From Whalleya microplaca (lineage: Eukaryota > Ascomycota > Sordariomycetes > Xylariales > Xylariaceae), in contig MU385742.1 of NCBI GenBank assembly GCA_022497155.1, forward strand, positions 248,001-312,000: a stretch of 64,000 nt of DNA, given 5' to 3'. The number at the start of each line of letters is the position of its first letter. Position 1 is the stretch's first letter. Positions 35,484-46,951 of this stretch are shown one piece after another. A program made the position numbers and the translations under genes. The notes under the pieces were generated by a model. It did not search any database, was not told where the DNA came from, and was given only the letters and a program-made list of their open reading frames with translations.

Positions 35484-36071
35484 ATGAGTATGGAATCAGA
35501 ACTCTCTAACAAACGAATGTCGGGCGACGAAATACCCCTCGATATATGGTTGCGCATCAGCAATGCTATCACGTCCCGAGACGACTTTTACAGCTTTTCC
35601 CGCGTCAACAAGACAATATGGTCCCTCCTTCTCTTTAGACGTACCGTTGTGGATGCCAAATTAATCCTCAAAAGACGACTCTTGTATAATTTTACTCGGT
35701 TAGACGACGCAATCCGAGCCGGCGAACCAGCGCATATCATTGAAACTATAACTCGAGCCTGCTATACAGTTGGTCCCTTCCTCCTTGAGAAGACGGGAAT
35801 AGTCGCAAGAGGAGAGCCTTCACTATTCGTTGCTGCAGAGGTGAATCGCATCGATGTTGCCGAGATCCTCTTAGATCTCGGCTGCCGGGTAAATATTTCT
35901 TGGTGCAGTAGCTGTACAACTTTCGGCCATATAGAAAGAGATGACTATGGTACAGAATGTCAGAATGCTCTTTGCGTCGCGAGACAGTATGGAAATCGAG
36001 AGATGGCGGCTTTCTTGCTCGAAAGAGGGATCAAGGACGTATGCGGTAACCCCTGTCCGTATCATGGATAG
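35484..36071 (+). CDS. Short F-box-like ankyrin protein
   Basis: Single exon, 195 residues, using the ATG at 35484 rather than the in-frame TTG upstream. Residues about 16-60 are F-box-like (IPLDIWLRISNAITS, then FYSFSRVNKTIWSLL), closely parallel to the start of the 27585 gene. Two or three ankyrin-type helices follow: PSLFVAAEVNRIDVAEILLD and ALCVARQYGNREMAAFLLER. It is much shorter than the 534-residue relative, so it may be a truncated or young derivative, though its frame is intact. Any ubiquitin-ligase role is inferred from the F-box only. Confidence 0.72.
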   Translation: MSMESELSNKRMSGDEIPLDIWLRISNAITSRDDFYSFSRVNKTIWSLLLFRRTVVDAKLILKRRLLYNFTRLDDAIRAGEPAHIIETITRACYTVGPFLLEKTGIVARGEPSLFVAAEVNRIDVAEILLDLGCRVNISWCSSCTTFGHIERDDYGTECQNALCVARQYGNREMAAFLLERGIKDVCGNPCPYHG

Positions 36072-36330
36072 AAGGGTGCAGAGAGATGTAGTAGATGACA
36101 CAAGTAGTCATATGTCTTTTAACAATCTCATTATGTGTAAGTAGATTGTATTGCTGCAGAAACAAAGATAGTATAGGAGTCCCACGGGAGGTGGGGATCT
36201 GTCCATGTCACTTGTCAAATGGCCTAGGCACGTAGGCCAGCAGTGTAAATTTTTCAATATTATGAATGCATAAGTTCTTTTCATGCTTTCAGCATAGTCT
36301 TCGTATTCAGGAACATTCTAGTTATCGTAA

Positions 36331-37733
36331 TCAAAGGCGCGAGAATGGTGTCGTCCCTTTTGCGACTCTTCCGCAGAGGTCAAGAAGCATTTGCCCAGCC
36401 CACTCAAAGTCCTCGACATTCAAGTAGACTTGAGCACTTAATCTCGCATATAGGCGACCCGGAGTAGCAAAAAGGGGAACAAATGTTTTGTAGTCGTGGA
36501 TCATTGCCTCCATCATCCATTCCCTGATCTTGACATCAGCAACTGCTTCGGCTTCAAGCGGCAATGCAACATTAGTCATCCCACAGTTAGACATTGAGCC
36601 AGATTTATTGTCCAAGACCTCTGTCCCCAAAATCCCAGCTGCCTTTTTACCTCCTTCTTTTGCCAAGGCCTGGACGTACTCGATGATTCTTGCTTCACCG
36701 CCAAGCACTTCTTGCCGCCACGCAATTGCATCTTTGACGCAGAGGTAAGAGCTTGAATCCATCGTACCGACGAATTGAAAATTGTTCACGAAGGTAGAGG
36801 GATTGGCCATTGGCAGAGGATTGAATCGAGCACCCGATTTCGCGACGTACCCGTGAGAAGTAGGCAGAGATGATGTTATGAGTGCCTGGTTCCGAGGAGG
36901 AACATACAGAACAGCACAGCCCCTTGGCACATGAAGCCATTTATGACAGTTTGAAACGAAAAAGTCTGGGTCAAGTGCACGAAGGTCGAGATCAATCATC
37001 CCAATGCCCTGGGCTCCGTCCATGAGGCTCAGAACCCCTGCTTCCTTGCATGCCTTATCAATCGCTTCAAAGGGGAACCGTACGCCAGGGAGACTTGACA
37101 CGACATCAAAAACGCATACCTTTGCGCGTTTACCGCTGCCTGTGCTGCTCTGAACAGCAGCTTTGAAGGAGTTCACGATCTCTTCGTCTTCACATGGATA
37201 TGTGATCTGAATCGCCCTGGACGACACTCGGCCGAGACCGGAATCGACGATGTAGTCGATCGTCTTGCCACAAGCTCCGTATATAGTGTTGAAATAGAGA
37301 ATCTCGTCTTTGCAGTCGTCGTTCCAGGTCAGACTCCTCAATATAGTGTTCACCCCAGTAGTTGCATTTGGGACAAACACCACTGTGTCCGGGGGCGCAT
37401 TGAGAAGTTTAGCTACGGCTTCCCTTGACTCATTTAGAATCGAGGGAAGGTCATACCGGAGGAACTTGTCAGGTGTCGCTTCGGTAAGGTCCTGGTAGTA
37501 GCGAAGCTTCTTTCTGATATCTCGGGGACTTGCCCCGAAGGATCCTAAGAGGGATCAGTTTTACAACTTTACTGGCGCGAAGTTATCTTACCATGATTCA
37601 AGTTGCGGTAGCTAGGGTGAAATTCAAAGTGTTGAAGCACTCTTTGGCCTAATATAGACGAGCTTATAACTGGTCCATCTACAGCATTATAGCCACTGTT
37701 TATTGACGATGAACTCTGCTCTGTTGGACCCAT
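36331..37733 (-). CDS. Class V PLP-dependent enzyme (isopenicillin N epimerase / Egt2 / LolT-like)
   Basis: Fold-type I pyridoxal-phosphate enzyme. Exons 37592-37733 and 36331-37544, joined by a 47-bp intron in the family's NHGSFG block; 451 residues. The start ATG begins MGPTEQSSS. VFVPNATTGVNTIL forms the phosphate-binding region, D223 in MDGAQGIG contacts the cofactor nitrogen, and K249 in NCHKWLHVPRGC is the Schiff-base lysine. Fungal relatives include isopenicillin N epimerase-like proteins, hercynylcysteine sulfoxide lyases of ergothioneine synthesis and the loline protein LolT; sequence alone does not separate them here. No ergothioneine or loline neighbour is present. No targeting signal, so cytosolic. 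Confidence 0.9.
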
Positions 37734-38568
37734 ATTGTACTTTCAATTCTGGGAAGAGATGGAGGTTGCAATAGTTCTCGAACCTATTGCTACAGAACAA
37801 TATCACCTCTACGTCTGGGGGTATGGTCTCTTAAAGGGTTATACCAGTATGACTCCTACTTTCCAATGCACCGATACGTGCATGTCCGTTCATCGGGCTC
37901 TGTGATCTTGGCTTGGTTATCATCACCTAGCCTACCCCACAGCATCTTGAATTTCCATCCCAATTTAGTGGTGGATACAATTTACAACACGGCGAGGCGC
38001 GCCAGACCCCGCAGTCGCTGCGTCAATCGTCGTCCCACGCAGCGGAAGGGCGTGGAATACAATGCCTCTGGTGCATCAAACTCCGATGCCGACCAAACCT
38101 TAATGATAGAGACGTATATATGCACAATATATATGCTAGAAATAGATAAAGTAGACAAATGCAAGCACTACGTTGTTCCGACATACCATAGAGATTATCC
38201 CGTTTCCTTAATGACAATGCATAAATGCACACGAGTATCCCAATAGATATGCTTAACTCATCCAATTGGTCCAACATGAGTCATCCTATTTATTATGGTT
38301 GGTTCTAATAGCGTGTTATGGGCAATAGTAAGAATTTCAATTCCCACTTCGCTATGCTAGCATGGGTCGACCAGGGGTCAGGGGTTCGGTGGCACGGGAT
38401 ATGACATGTGTAAATGCGGCTTGATAATATATGAAACATCAATGTCCACCCAGTATCAAGAGAATGTGAAATTTCGACTACCCGTTTTGCTTTGATCTGC
38501 AGCAGCGTGATCAATTCTGCTAGAACATATTGAATAAAACTATCCATATCATCACCGCTCATGTTTGA
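37734..38568. other. Intergenic, no gene seen
   Basis: Promoter side of the PLP enzyme and 3' flank of the LPMO gene. Small overlapping frames on both strands show no domain. Confidence 0.45.
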
Positions 38569-39716
38569 TTACTCAAAGATATCGTTCTGCGCGCCAGCGT
38601 TCCACCCCATCTTCTCGTTGTAGCCGGGTGAGATGTTATCTGGTGTTTCGACGTTGTTGCCGTCACGCTCTATGTTCTGTGTTAGAAATATCATATGTAG
38701 AACTGTGGGAAATATGTATATCACATACGGTTCCAAGCAATCATCTGTTTTGCTCCACTAATACAAGGGGTATCGCCTCTGCCGCAGTACACTGGAGCTT
38801 TGGCGGCAGAAACTTTCTTCGTAGAGGTTGAACCAGTGACGTGACACCTGAAGTTCTGCATGTACCTATGAAACATATCAGTGATGAATCAAAACCTTCA
38901 CTGTAAGTCATCACACATGTTTGGCTCTCCACCTATACTTTAGTTAGCATTGGTGATTACAGTAAAAACTATGACCACTTACATCCGTCAGGAACCCAAA
39001 GCCAGGCACAGTAGCATCCAGCGGCAGGGCATGCTGGCAAATCAGCTGGAACTTCATATGTCGCTAGGCGTTTCCAAGGCGTGCTACAGACGGCTTTTAG
39101 AAATGAACTATAGTAAAAGGATGGAGAATGACAATTACTGCGCGAGGACAGAGAACACAGCCAGGTTCTCAATCGTAACCTGGGAGATATCAGAGTTATA
39201 GGAAATCGCGAATGCAGTTCCTGCGGCGGTGGATTCATTATGAGTATGAAGAGCACCATCCTCGAGACAGGCCTCTGGCGGAGAGCTGTGCCAGTCATCC
39301 GGATGCTCTAATCCATCCGGCCAATCTGTAACAAACTGCCCTCCAAAAGACAGAGTGGTTTTCCCGCGGTTGTGGGCCAACTCAACGGTGAAGGATCCGC
39401 CGGCAGGAAGGGCTAAAGAGTCGCCGTCGGCTGGGGGGAATTTATCGCAGCCGCGGTCCTTTTGCATCCACCACTCGCTTTTTGGGAGATCCCACAGAGG
39501 ATTAACAACCGTATTTGTATTTTCGTCGTCTACACCGGGAGTGGTTCCGTTCTATTTCAATTAGGATCCAGTTTGATGATTGTTTCAAATATATGAAAAA
39601 CGATATATATAAAAGTACTAGCAACGTACGATACAGTACATCCCCTTGGTAAAGGCGGCAGTATGAGCCGTGGCATATGTAGCCATTCCCAAAACAAAAA
39701 GGGGCGAGGCTCTCAT
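38569..39716 (-). CDS. AA14-family lytic polysaccharide monooxygenase, secreted
   Basis: Copper enzyme that oxidatively cleaves plant cell wall polysaccharide; characterised AA14 members act on xylan coating cellulose. Six exons: 39630-39716, 39139-39551, 38983-39083, a 16-nt microexon 38917-38932, 38729-38865 and 38569-38669, all GT-AG and in frame; 284 residues. The signal peptide [17 protein letters not shown] ends directly before H18, the N-terminal histidine required for the copper histidine brace. Family blocks are [63 protein letters not shown] and NFRC. Cysteines in the second half fit disulfides. A TATAAATA box lies about 120 bp upstream of the ATG. The short C-terminal tail lacks a carbohydrate-binding module. 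Confidence 0.88.
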
Positions 39717-39836
39717 CTTGAAGATTGTTGAAATATACTCTGGTTGAGTGTTGAAAGATCTAGGAATATCGACTGAGAAGAGATGTAGAGAATAGTGTAG
39801 TAGATGAACATACCCTCGTAACAGGACTTCACTACC

Positions 39837-39844
39837 TATTTATA
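39837..39844 (-). promoter_or_regulatory. TATA box of the AA14 gene
   Basis: TATAAATA on the minus strand, about 120 bp before the LPMO start codon and the clearest TATA box in the window. It suggests a 5' leader of about 90 nt. Confidence 0.55.
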
Positions 39845-42800
39845 CCCACCAGGAGCGAGCTGAGGTTCGTCTTTGGGACTGATAATTAAATTATATCAGT
39901 AAGAACTCGGCGCTATCTTACGAATAGGGCCTTAACTAGGTAGTATGAGGACTTGCTTTTGCTGATGACTTTAGCGAAATATTGAAAATCAGCCTCCTAC
40001 TCAGCTTCAAAGCTAAGCCAACCAGATCACACGGGGGAATAGCAGTGCCAGTTTGGTTGATAAGGCTAACGTGAATGCGACCAACTAAGCCTGTTCGACA
40101 CTCGTACAGCTCCTGTGGCCTGGGACTTACGGTTGTTTTCAGTGAACATGATACTCATGCAATGAATGGCAAGATGCGTTGATAGTGATGGAACAACTCT
40201 TAAATTGTTTTGGTAGATGAGTAACAGAATTTTCGTAACCCATTCTGAATGCCCTACTTGAGGAATAGATAAACTTGAACCTTTTCGAAATGCGCCACTA
40301 CTTTCAGGAGTACAATGTGGCATCGAGGTGCTCTCACATCAGTCAACCCGGTTTTCCACTGTGATCTAGAACTGACTGATACAAGGATGAATAATTAAGG
40401 CTCGCTGTGTATGGTCTGAGCTTTTACGAGGCGATCAGTAAGTTCCTGGCATAGGTAATCGTACGACGGAAGACTAATAAATTGTATTCGCTGGGGATAT
40501 AACTCGCGAGGCGAACCACGCTACGAAGAACTAATAATTACTTCTAATTCTGGAGGAATGACGAGGGAATAGGAAAAAAGAAGCGAGCTGACAATATTGC
40601 TTACCTAGTCGGTTGCCTACCGACTATCTTCGGTTCGCTGACGGTAAGCTCTGAGCACGCATGAAAAACAACGGGTCCTTGAACACATCCATGATCCTTG
40701 GATAGGAGTTGTTACCTGAATGCATTGAGCTGGCCTTGGTCATGTAATACGAACTATCTTGCCGGAGACAATCGTCCAATTTGACAGCCTCAGTAATCAT
40801 TGGAATTGAAACGCCTTGAACTGCGTAGGCAGTGAGATCAGTCTGCGAACAAACCACACACCGCTGCTCTAGATGTTACATTTCACATATATGAACGGGT
40901 CAAACATGTTATATTCAGTAATTGGCACCTTTTTATGTGATGTTCTACTATTCGAAAGTTATTGTTGCCCGTCCCTAATACCTAATGCCTTTTGACTATT
41001 TATTGATTCCTAATCAGGTGCTACTCACATCGTCGCCAGATTTGATTTGATTTATTCCTATGTACGAAATAACAGCGCGCCTAATGTAAGTATAGACGCA
41101 CCTAGTTATAAAGGTGGTGGCGGTTCCTTGGCCGATAGTATAATTAAGGCCCAGGCTGTTATAGTGCCGCGCTGGTGTCCCATGCTTAAGGCTCACATTT
41201 TTGCGTAACTATGATAACTCGTTCAATATGATATATCGACACGAAACATTTTAAGACTTTTCTCGCCGTTCTTGTACATAAGTACGTATTACAATTACCT
41301 CCATTGAGGATAAAGCACACAATAACCTGGCGTGAGGTTAAAACTCCAGTAGTCTTCGACGCTGTAGCATCTTCTGGAAAGTCTATGGCCGAGTATTTTC
41401 CAGCTGACTATATCGCACTGCAAAATTGCTGACTTGAGACTATGCTGTTAAGCTCTGGCCATCACTGCCGAAACCCCAAGTTCAGCTGGTGTCTTATCGA
41501 CGCAGACGCTCGCCCTTAACTGCCGATTGATGCCAGAGCTATCAAGGTTACCCGTTCGCACCGAAATGCCTTCCAGATATCCACCTTAAGCCGCGGTGGA
41601 CCTGTCACCAAGTAATAAGTGGTAAACTTGTGGAGTATTGGCGAGATCAACTTATAGTTAGTTGTGATGGTGTATGATATTTACCTTCACGACGTCCGTC
41701 TTAGGCGGCGCTCCGATCTTGCTCATAAGCTTGTTAGCTGATATAACTAAAGCCAATATTATTTATATTATATAGCGTCTATACAGAATTGAACAGGTGC
41801 CGCGTTCAAGCTTCCGCATACTGTTGAATGGCCGTGATAAGTAAAACAAGACGATTCCAGGTACTGAAGTCTTCCATGGACCTGCATGAGTAGCCCCGCA
41901 CATAGCTCTAGGTAATAAGAGGTAATCCAAGATTAGCCAATAGGTAGTCTAGCACATAATGCACATTAACTTCAGGGTGTTATAAACACAGAAAATGCTT
42001 TAAAATTGACATATTGCAAATGAGTATTGCCTACTCATGTCACTTCGAACGAGCATCGATGGCTGGTCTTGAACCCATGTAGTAGTACTTGTGATATCCT
42101 GATGCGTGACGGACCGACTGGTGCTTCGCTCTCTGTAAGTCCCAACTATGATCGCTCTTCATATTATGTACAATGCTCACCTCGATATTCTACCTACTTT
42201 ATTTACTGGCATGGTGACCAAAAGTACTAGATCAGGATTTAGGATCTCTCGGTAAAGTACCACAGCCACAAGCCCCAAAAAAACCGGTTAGGAGGATCCT
42301 ATGTGGTCATGGAATCAGCACAATCCTGGCTTAAATCTATCAGAAAGAACTCAAACAAAACTTACGTGAATTGTGCAAGGTAAATAATTATTTGACATTG
42401 GTAAAACGACCTAAAACGATTCAAACAACCATTACCACATTGATATAACAAGATACTTCCAACTAAGCAGAATGATAATAGTGATCCGCGGAAGAACCGG
42501 TAATAGCCTCAAAAAGCTTGGCTTAGATCATCCAGATCTCAATATCCAAGCGGAGGGGTTTGAGTTATACGTAGCATTGACCCCTGCAGCAAATGCGCCC
42601 GTTAATTAATATATGGCTAATGCGGCCCGGAACTGCATGCGTCTTCTCCTTCCGCCACCACAAATTCATCGCGTCAAGACAGGACACCATTCCAAAGAGA
42701 GCAGATCTTGAACCTTTCGAGGGCCTGCATCCGACAATGAGCCGATCGCCAAGATGGGACAAGAAGATCAATCTATTACCAGCGTGGAACTCGGCAAGGA

Positions 42801-42951
42801 AGTGCCCTCCGCCATGACTTGCTCTTCCGTGTGTTGCCAGATCTGGCAGATATGGGCACCTCGTTATGCCATGATTTGTTGAAGGTTTGGAGCAGCATAT
42901 TGCTTGTGGATTGCATGCTGTATGCTGCAATTACGCGTTCTGGTCATAAGT
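39845..42951. other. 3.1-kb intergenic region
   Basis: Between the divergent LPMO (-) and GH3 (+) genes. Frames at 40066-40323, 40624-40857, 41014-41196 and 42565-42930 were read and show no recognisable domain or exon chain. No transposon ends or tRNA were recognised. Confidence 0.45.
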
Positions 42952-42957
42952 TTATAT
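42952..42957 (+). promoter_or_regulatory. TATA-like box of the GH3 gene
   Basis: TTATATAAC about 85 bp upstream of the GH3 start codon. Confidence 0.4.
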
Positions 42958-43037
42958 AACATGGCCATGAACCGAAGAACGTAGTGAGTGGCGGAAGAGC
43001 TTCTAGCACTCAACATCTTTAGATCTAGCTATTGACG

Positions 43038-45276
43038 ATGCGATCCTCAGTCTTCGCAACGTTGCTCTCCGCAGCTTCTACAACTTATGCTGAACTCGAC
43101 TGGGTAGCGGCGTTCGAGAAATCCGATGCTGCACTTGCAAAGCTATCGCAAGATGACAAGATCAACATCGTGACTGGAGTAGGCTGGGACAAGGGTCCTT
43201 GTGTCGGAAACACGGCGGCTGCTAGCTCGGTCGATTACCCTCAGCTGTGCCTGCAAGACGGCCCCCTTGGCGTTCGTTTCGGGACGAACGCCAACGCCTT
43301 CGTGCCAGGTATCCACGCCGCCTCGACGTGGGACCGTGCTCAGTTGAGAGAGCGCGGACAGTTCATGGGCGAGGAGTTTAAGGGTTGCGGTATTCACGTT
43401 CTTCTGGGACCGGTTTCTGGCCCTCTTGGCAAGATACCTCATGGTGGACGAAATTGGGAGGGCTTTGGGGCCGATCCTTACCTGCAGGGTATTGCGATGG
43501 CAGAGACCATTGAGGGAATCCAGAGCGTGGGCGTTCAGGCCAACGCGAAGCATTATATCCTCAATGAGCAGGAGCTAAACCGGGAGACTATCGATTCTGT
43601 CGTCGACGATCGAACAATGCATGAGATTTATCTGTGGCCTTTCGCGGATTCCGTCCATGCGAACGTGGCGTCGGTCATGTGCAGCTACAATAAGATTAAC
43701 GGCACGTGGACCTGCGAGAACGACAAGGTCATGAACGGCTTGTTAAAAGAGGAATTGGGTTTCCAGGGCTATGTCATGACCGATTGGAACGCACAGCACT
43801 CGACGACCCCGGCTGCAAATGCCGGATTGGACATGACTATGCCCGGATCAGATTTCAATGGCGACAGCGTCTATTGGGGTTCAAAACTGTCCCAGGCCGT
43901 GAGCAGTGGTGAGGTCGAGCAATCGCGACTCGACGACATGGCGCGCCGCATCCTAGCCGCATGGTACTTGCTCGGTCAAGACACTACCTATCCCAGTATT
44001 AACATCGATGCCAATGTGCTTGGAGACCACAAGACCAACGTTCGCGCAATGGCAAGAGATGGAATCGTATTGTTGAAGAACGACGACAACATCTTGCCCC
44101 TGAAGGCGCCAGCCAAGCTTGGTTTAGTCGGCTCTGCCGCAGTTGTCAATCCCCAAGGCATGAACGCTTGCACTGACCAAGGATGCAACACGGGTGCTCT
44201 AGGAATGGGTTGGGGTTCTGGCGCAACCACGTACCCCTACTTTAGCGCTCCGGCCGATGCAATCAAGGCCCGTGCCGAAACTGACAGTACCGAAATTGGC
44301 TTGTCCGCTTCTGATAGCACTGGTTCTGTTGGATCTGCAGTCAGCGGCGCAGATGCCGCAATCGTCTTCGTCACATCTGACAGTGGTGAAGGTTATATTA
44401 CAGTAGAGAACAACCTCGGCGATCGCAACGATCTCGACCCGTGGCATAACGGCAACGAGCTCGTGCAGGCCGTTGCGTCAGCAAGTGACAACGTCATCGT
44501 AGTCGTGAACGCGGTCGGTCCCGTCATCCTCGAGAAGATCCTAGCGGAGCCCAACGTGAAGGCCATCGTATGGGCCGGCCTTCCATCCCAGGAGAACGGC
44601 AACGCCCTGGTAGATATCCTTTATGGAGAGACCAGCCCCTCCGGCAAGCTGCCTTACACCATTGCCAAAGCCGAGGAGGATTACGGCGTCAAAATAAATA
44701 CCGGCAGCGACAACTTTAAGGAGGGTCTGCTCGTCGACTACCGTTACTTCGACAGCAACGACATCGAGCCGCGTTACGAGTTTGGATTCGGCCTGTGTAA
44801 GTATCATTCTACTCCTCAACTAAACCCCATCAAAATTCGAAAACCCCTCTGCTAACAGATCCATCCCAGCATACACCAACTTCACCTACTCCAACATCTT
44901 CGTCGACAACCAGCCAACGTCCGGCCCAGCCACGGGCGACGTTATCGCCGGTGGACGCGCCGACCTCTGGGAGCCAGTCGCGACCGTCACGGTGACCGTC
45001 ACCAACTCGGGCGAGGTCCCGGGCGCCGAGGTGGCGCAACTGTACGTGGGCTACCCGGAGGAAGCGGCGGCGCCCCCGAAGCAGCTCCGCGGGTTCGATA
45101 AGCTGCCGCTCGACCCCGGCGCCTCTGCCAACGTCAGTTTCGTCCTCCTTCGACGCGATTTGAGCTTCTGGGACACGACGCTGCAGAACTGGGTCGTGCC
45201 TGCTGGCACCTTCGACATTAGCGTTGGCGCCAGTAGTCGGGATATCCGGCAGACGGGCACCATTGTGGTCGTGTAG
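43038..45276 (+). CDS. GH3 beta-glucosidase, secreted
   Basis: Glycoside hydrolase that releases glucose from the non-reducing ends of cello-oligosaccharides and related beta-glucosides; extracellular. Exons 43038-44796 and 44870-45276, with the intron splitting the conserved FGFGLSYTNF block; 721 residues. The signal peptide (1-18, MRSSVFATLLSAASTTYA) starts at the ATG at 43038, not at the upstream TTG. The (beta/alpha)8 domain has GPVSGPLGKIPHGGRNWEGF, NAKHYILNEQE and the nucleophile D249 in GFQGYVMTDWNAQHS, where most fungal relatives have SDW. The second domain has VFVTSDSGEGY and RNDLDPWHNGNELV. The second exon encodes the fibronectin III-like domain. With the AA14 LPMO 3.3 kb upstream on the other strand it forms a small divergent pair of cell-wall-degrading genes. 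Confidence 0.95.
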
Positions 45277-45708
45277 ATGCTTAGTTGAGAGCTCAGGAAG
45301 ATGAAGATGGGTTGGATTGGATTTCGAATGTAGATATTTCCGACTTCGCCGCTTAGGGGATGAAAATTGTATATAGGATGTAGCGGCAGTGATAATTGTG
45401 ATTGCGTTCACTTCGCACAGGTATGATTGAACTGTACCGACAATCACAATTAATTATATGTCTAGGTGTTATATATGGCGCAGATGCATGAGGAATACCT
45501 TATAAACAAAACGGCAAGTTGCATCAATGCTACGGGCATCATTTAATTATAGAGTCTACTGAAGCTATCACTCATTGAATGCTTCTATAATTCTCTGACC
45601 CCTGAAAATCATCACGAGCTCCCATTCTAGGTGAATCCATATAAACGCCGATATAACACCACATGCGCCTCGTCCTCGAAGGCAGCTACCAGTTTCAAGC
45701 CCTGGACA
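45277..45708. other. Intergenic between converging genes
   Basis: 3' flanks of the GH3 gene and the unrecognised minus-strand gene; nothing else seen. Confidence 0.45.
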
Positions 45709-46951
45709 CTAAGCTATAGGCTTCCGCAAGTTCTTCAGACTCACGGATATCTTCACGCACGTCCCGTCCCGGTGTCTCGCCTCCATCTTCAAGCAGCAGG
45801 AAGTAAACTTCCACTCGCCCCAGTAAAGGTACTTGGCCTCGGGCGCCATGCCGAGCAGGATCTCGCCGCGCACATTCGTCTCCGGGCGCGCGTCCGGCAG
45901 GCGGCGGATCGGGCCCCGCACCTCCGGGTCCTCGCTCTTGATGCGGAAGTGCGGCTCCACGACCTCGCCGCCGCCGTCCACGAGCCGGATGACGTCGCGG
46001 TCCTTCCGGGCGCTGGGCCACGTGTTGAGCTGGCGCAGTACCGACTGCGCCCGCTCCGGCTCCTCGACTTTGACCTCCGCGTCGGGTGAGTCCTCGCGCG
46101 GGACCGCGAAGGCAGAAGGGTGCTTGTTGGCCATGACGTGCAGCGCGTAAGTGTTGGCTTCCATGAGGCTCTCGAAGACGAGCATTTCCACGATGTCGTC
46201 ATTGATCTGGCGGACGAAGACGAATACCGTCTTGTCCGAGTGCGCGACTTTGTCGTTCCACTTGTGCTCGTTCATCTTGCAGGACGCGCGCAGGGAAAAC
46301 GGGTAGTACAGCCGGTGAAACGGGGTTTCTTCCGTGGCGATTTCGCGGTCGGGTTGGAAGCCCGGCGGTGTAACCTTACGGAGTGGACGAGGAGGCGGGG
46401 AACTGTATATTGTCAGTATGTTTATCGCATGGCCATGGCAGTATCGTAGTTGCTTACTCAGGCTCATCTCCTGATGGCACTAGGAGGGGCCGCGTAGGAA
46501 TGGCAGGTAGACGTTTTGGTGATCTGTTCTTCGCATGTGCTGATGGTGGTCTCAGTAATCTTTTCACCGTAGTCTCTGAACACCTCTTCATCGACTTACC
46601 TTTTCGGCTAGAGCTGTGAATAGGATGGGTAGGGCCACGAGGTAACGCGCGGCCATCTCTGATCAATTGCTGGCGTAGGCTCCGTCTCTTCTTAGTAGAG
46701 ACAAGCTGCGAGAACACCAGCTTGTTCTTTAATTCTCGGAGTTTCTTTGATGCCTTATCTGGCTCAATGGCGGGATCTTCAGTGTCATCCTGCTGCGAAA
46801 TCTGATCCTTTCTTCCCCGTTGGGTCGCTTGAGTTGCTGATTGTGTAAAGCGGCTCAACTGGTCCTGGGAAGTCTGAATGTCCATCAGCCTATTGAACGC
46901 ATCATCGAGTGGGTTATCTAGGGTGACATTGCTAAACTCATCGCAGGCATA
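45709..46951 (-). CDS. Unrecognised protein, two exons
   Basis: I do not recognise a family. Exon 45709-46402 joins to an upstream exon ending at 46458 through a 55-bp GT-AG intron (GTAAGC to TACAG) in one frame. The upstream frame stays open to an ATG at 46951, giving up to 395 residues. The N-terminal half is basic and low in complexity (KKLRELKNKLVF, TKKRRSLRQQL, RKGKSMKR), a likely nuclear protein. The second exon is a mixed alpha/beta domain with KTVFVFVRQINDDIVEMLVF, VIRLVDGGGEVVEPHFRI and KYLYWGEWKFTSCC. The acidic patch DSPDAEVKVEEPER splits this domain. The true start is uncertain because the frame at 46952-47449 may be an earlier exon. Confidence 0.65.

Noticed and set aside
42040..42100. 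tRNA B-box-like GGGTTCAAGACC on the minus strand
   Set aside because: No A-box or cloverleaf could be built around it.
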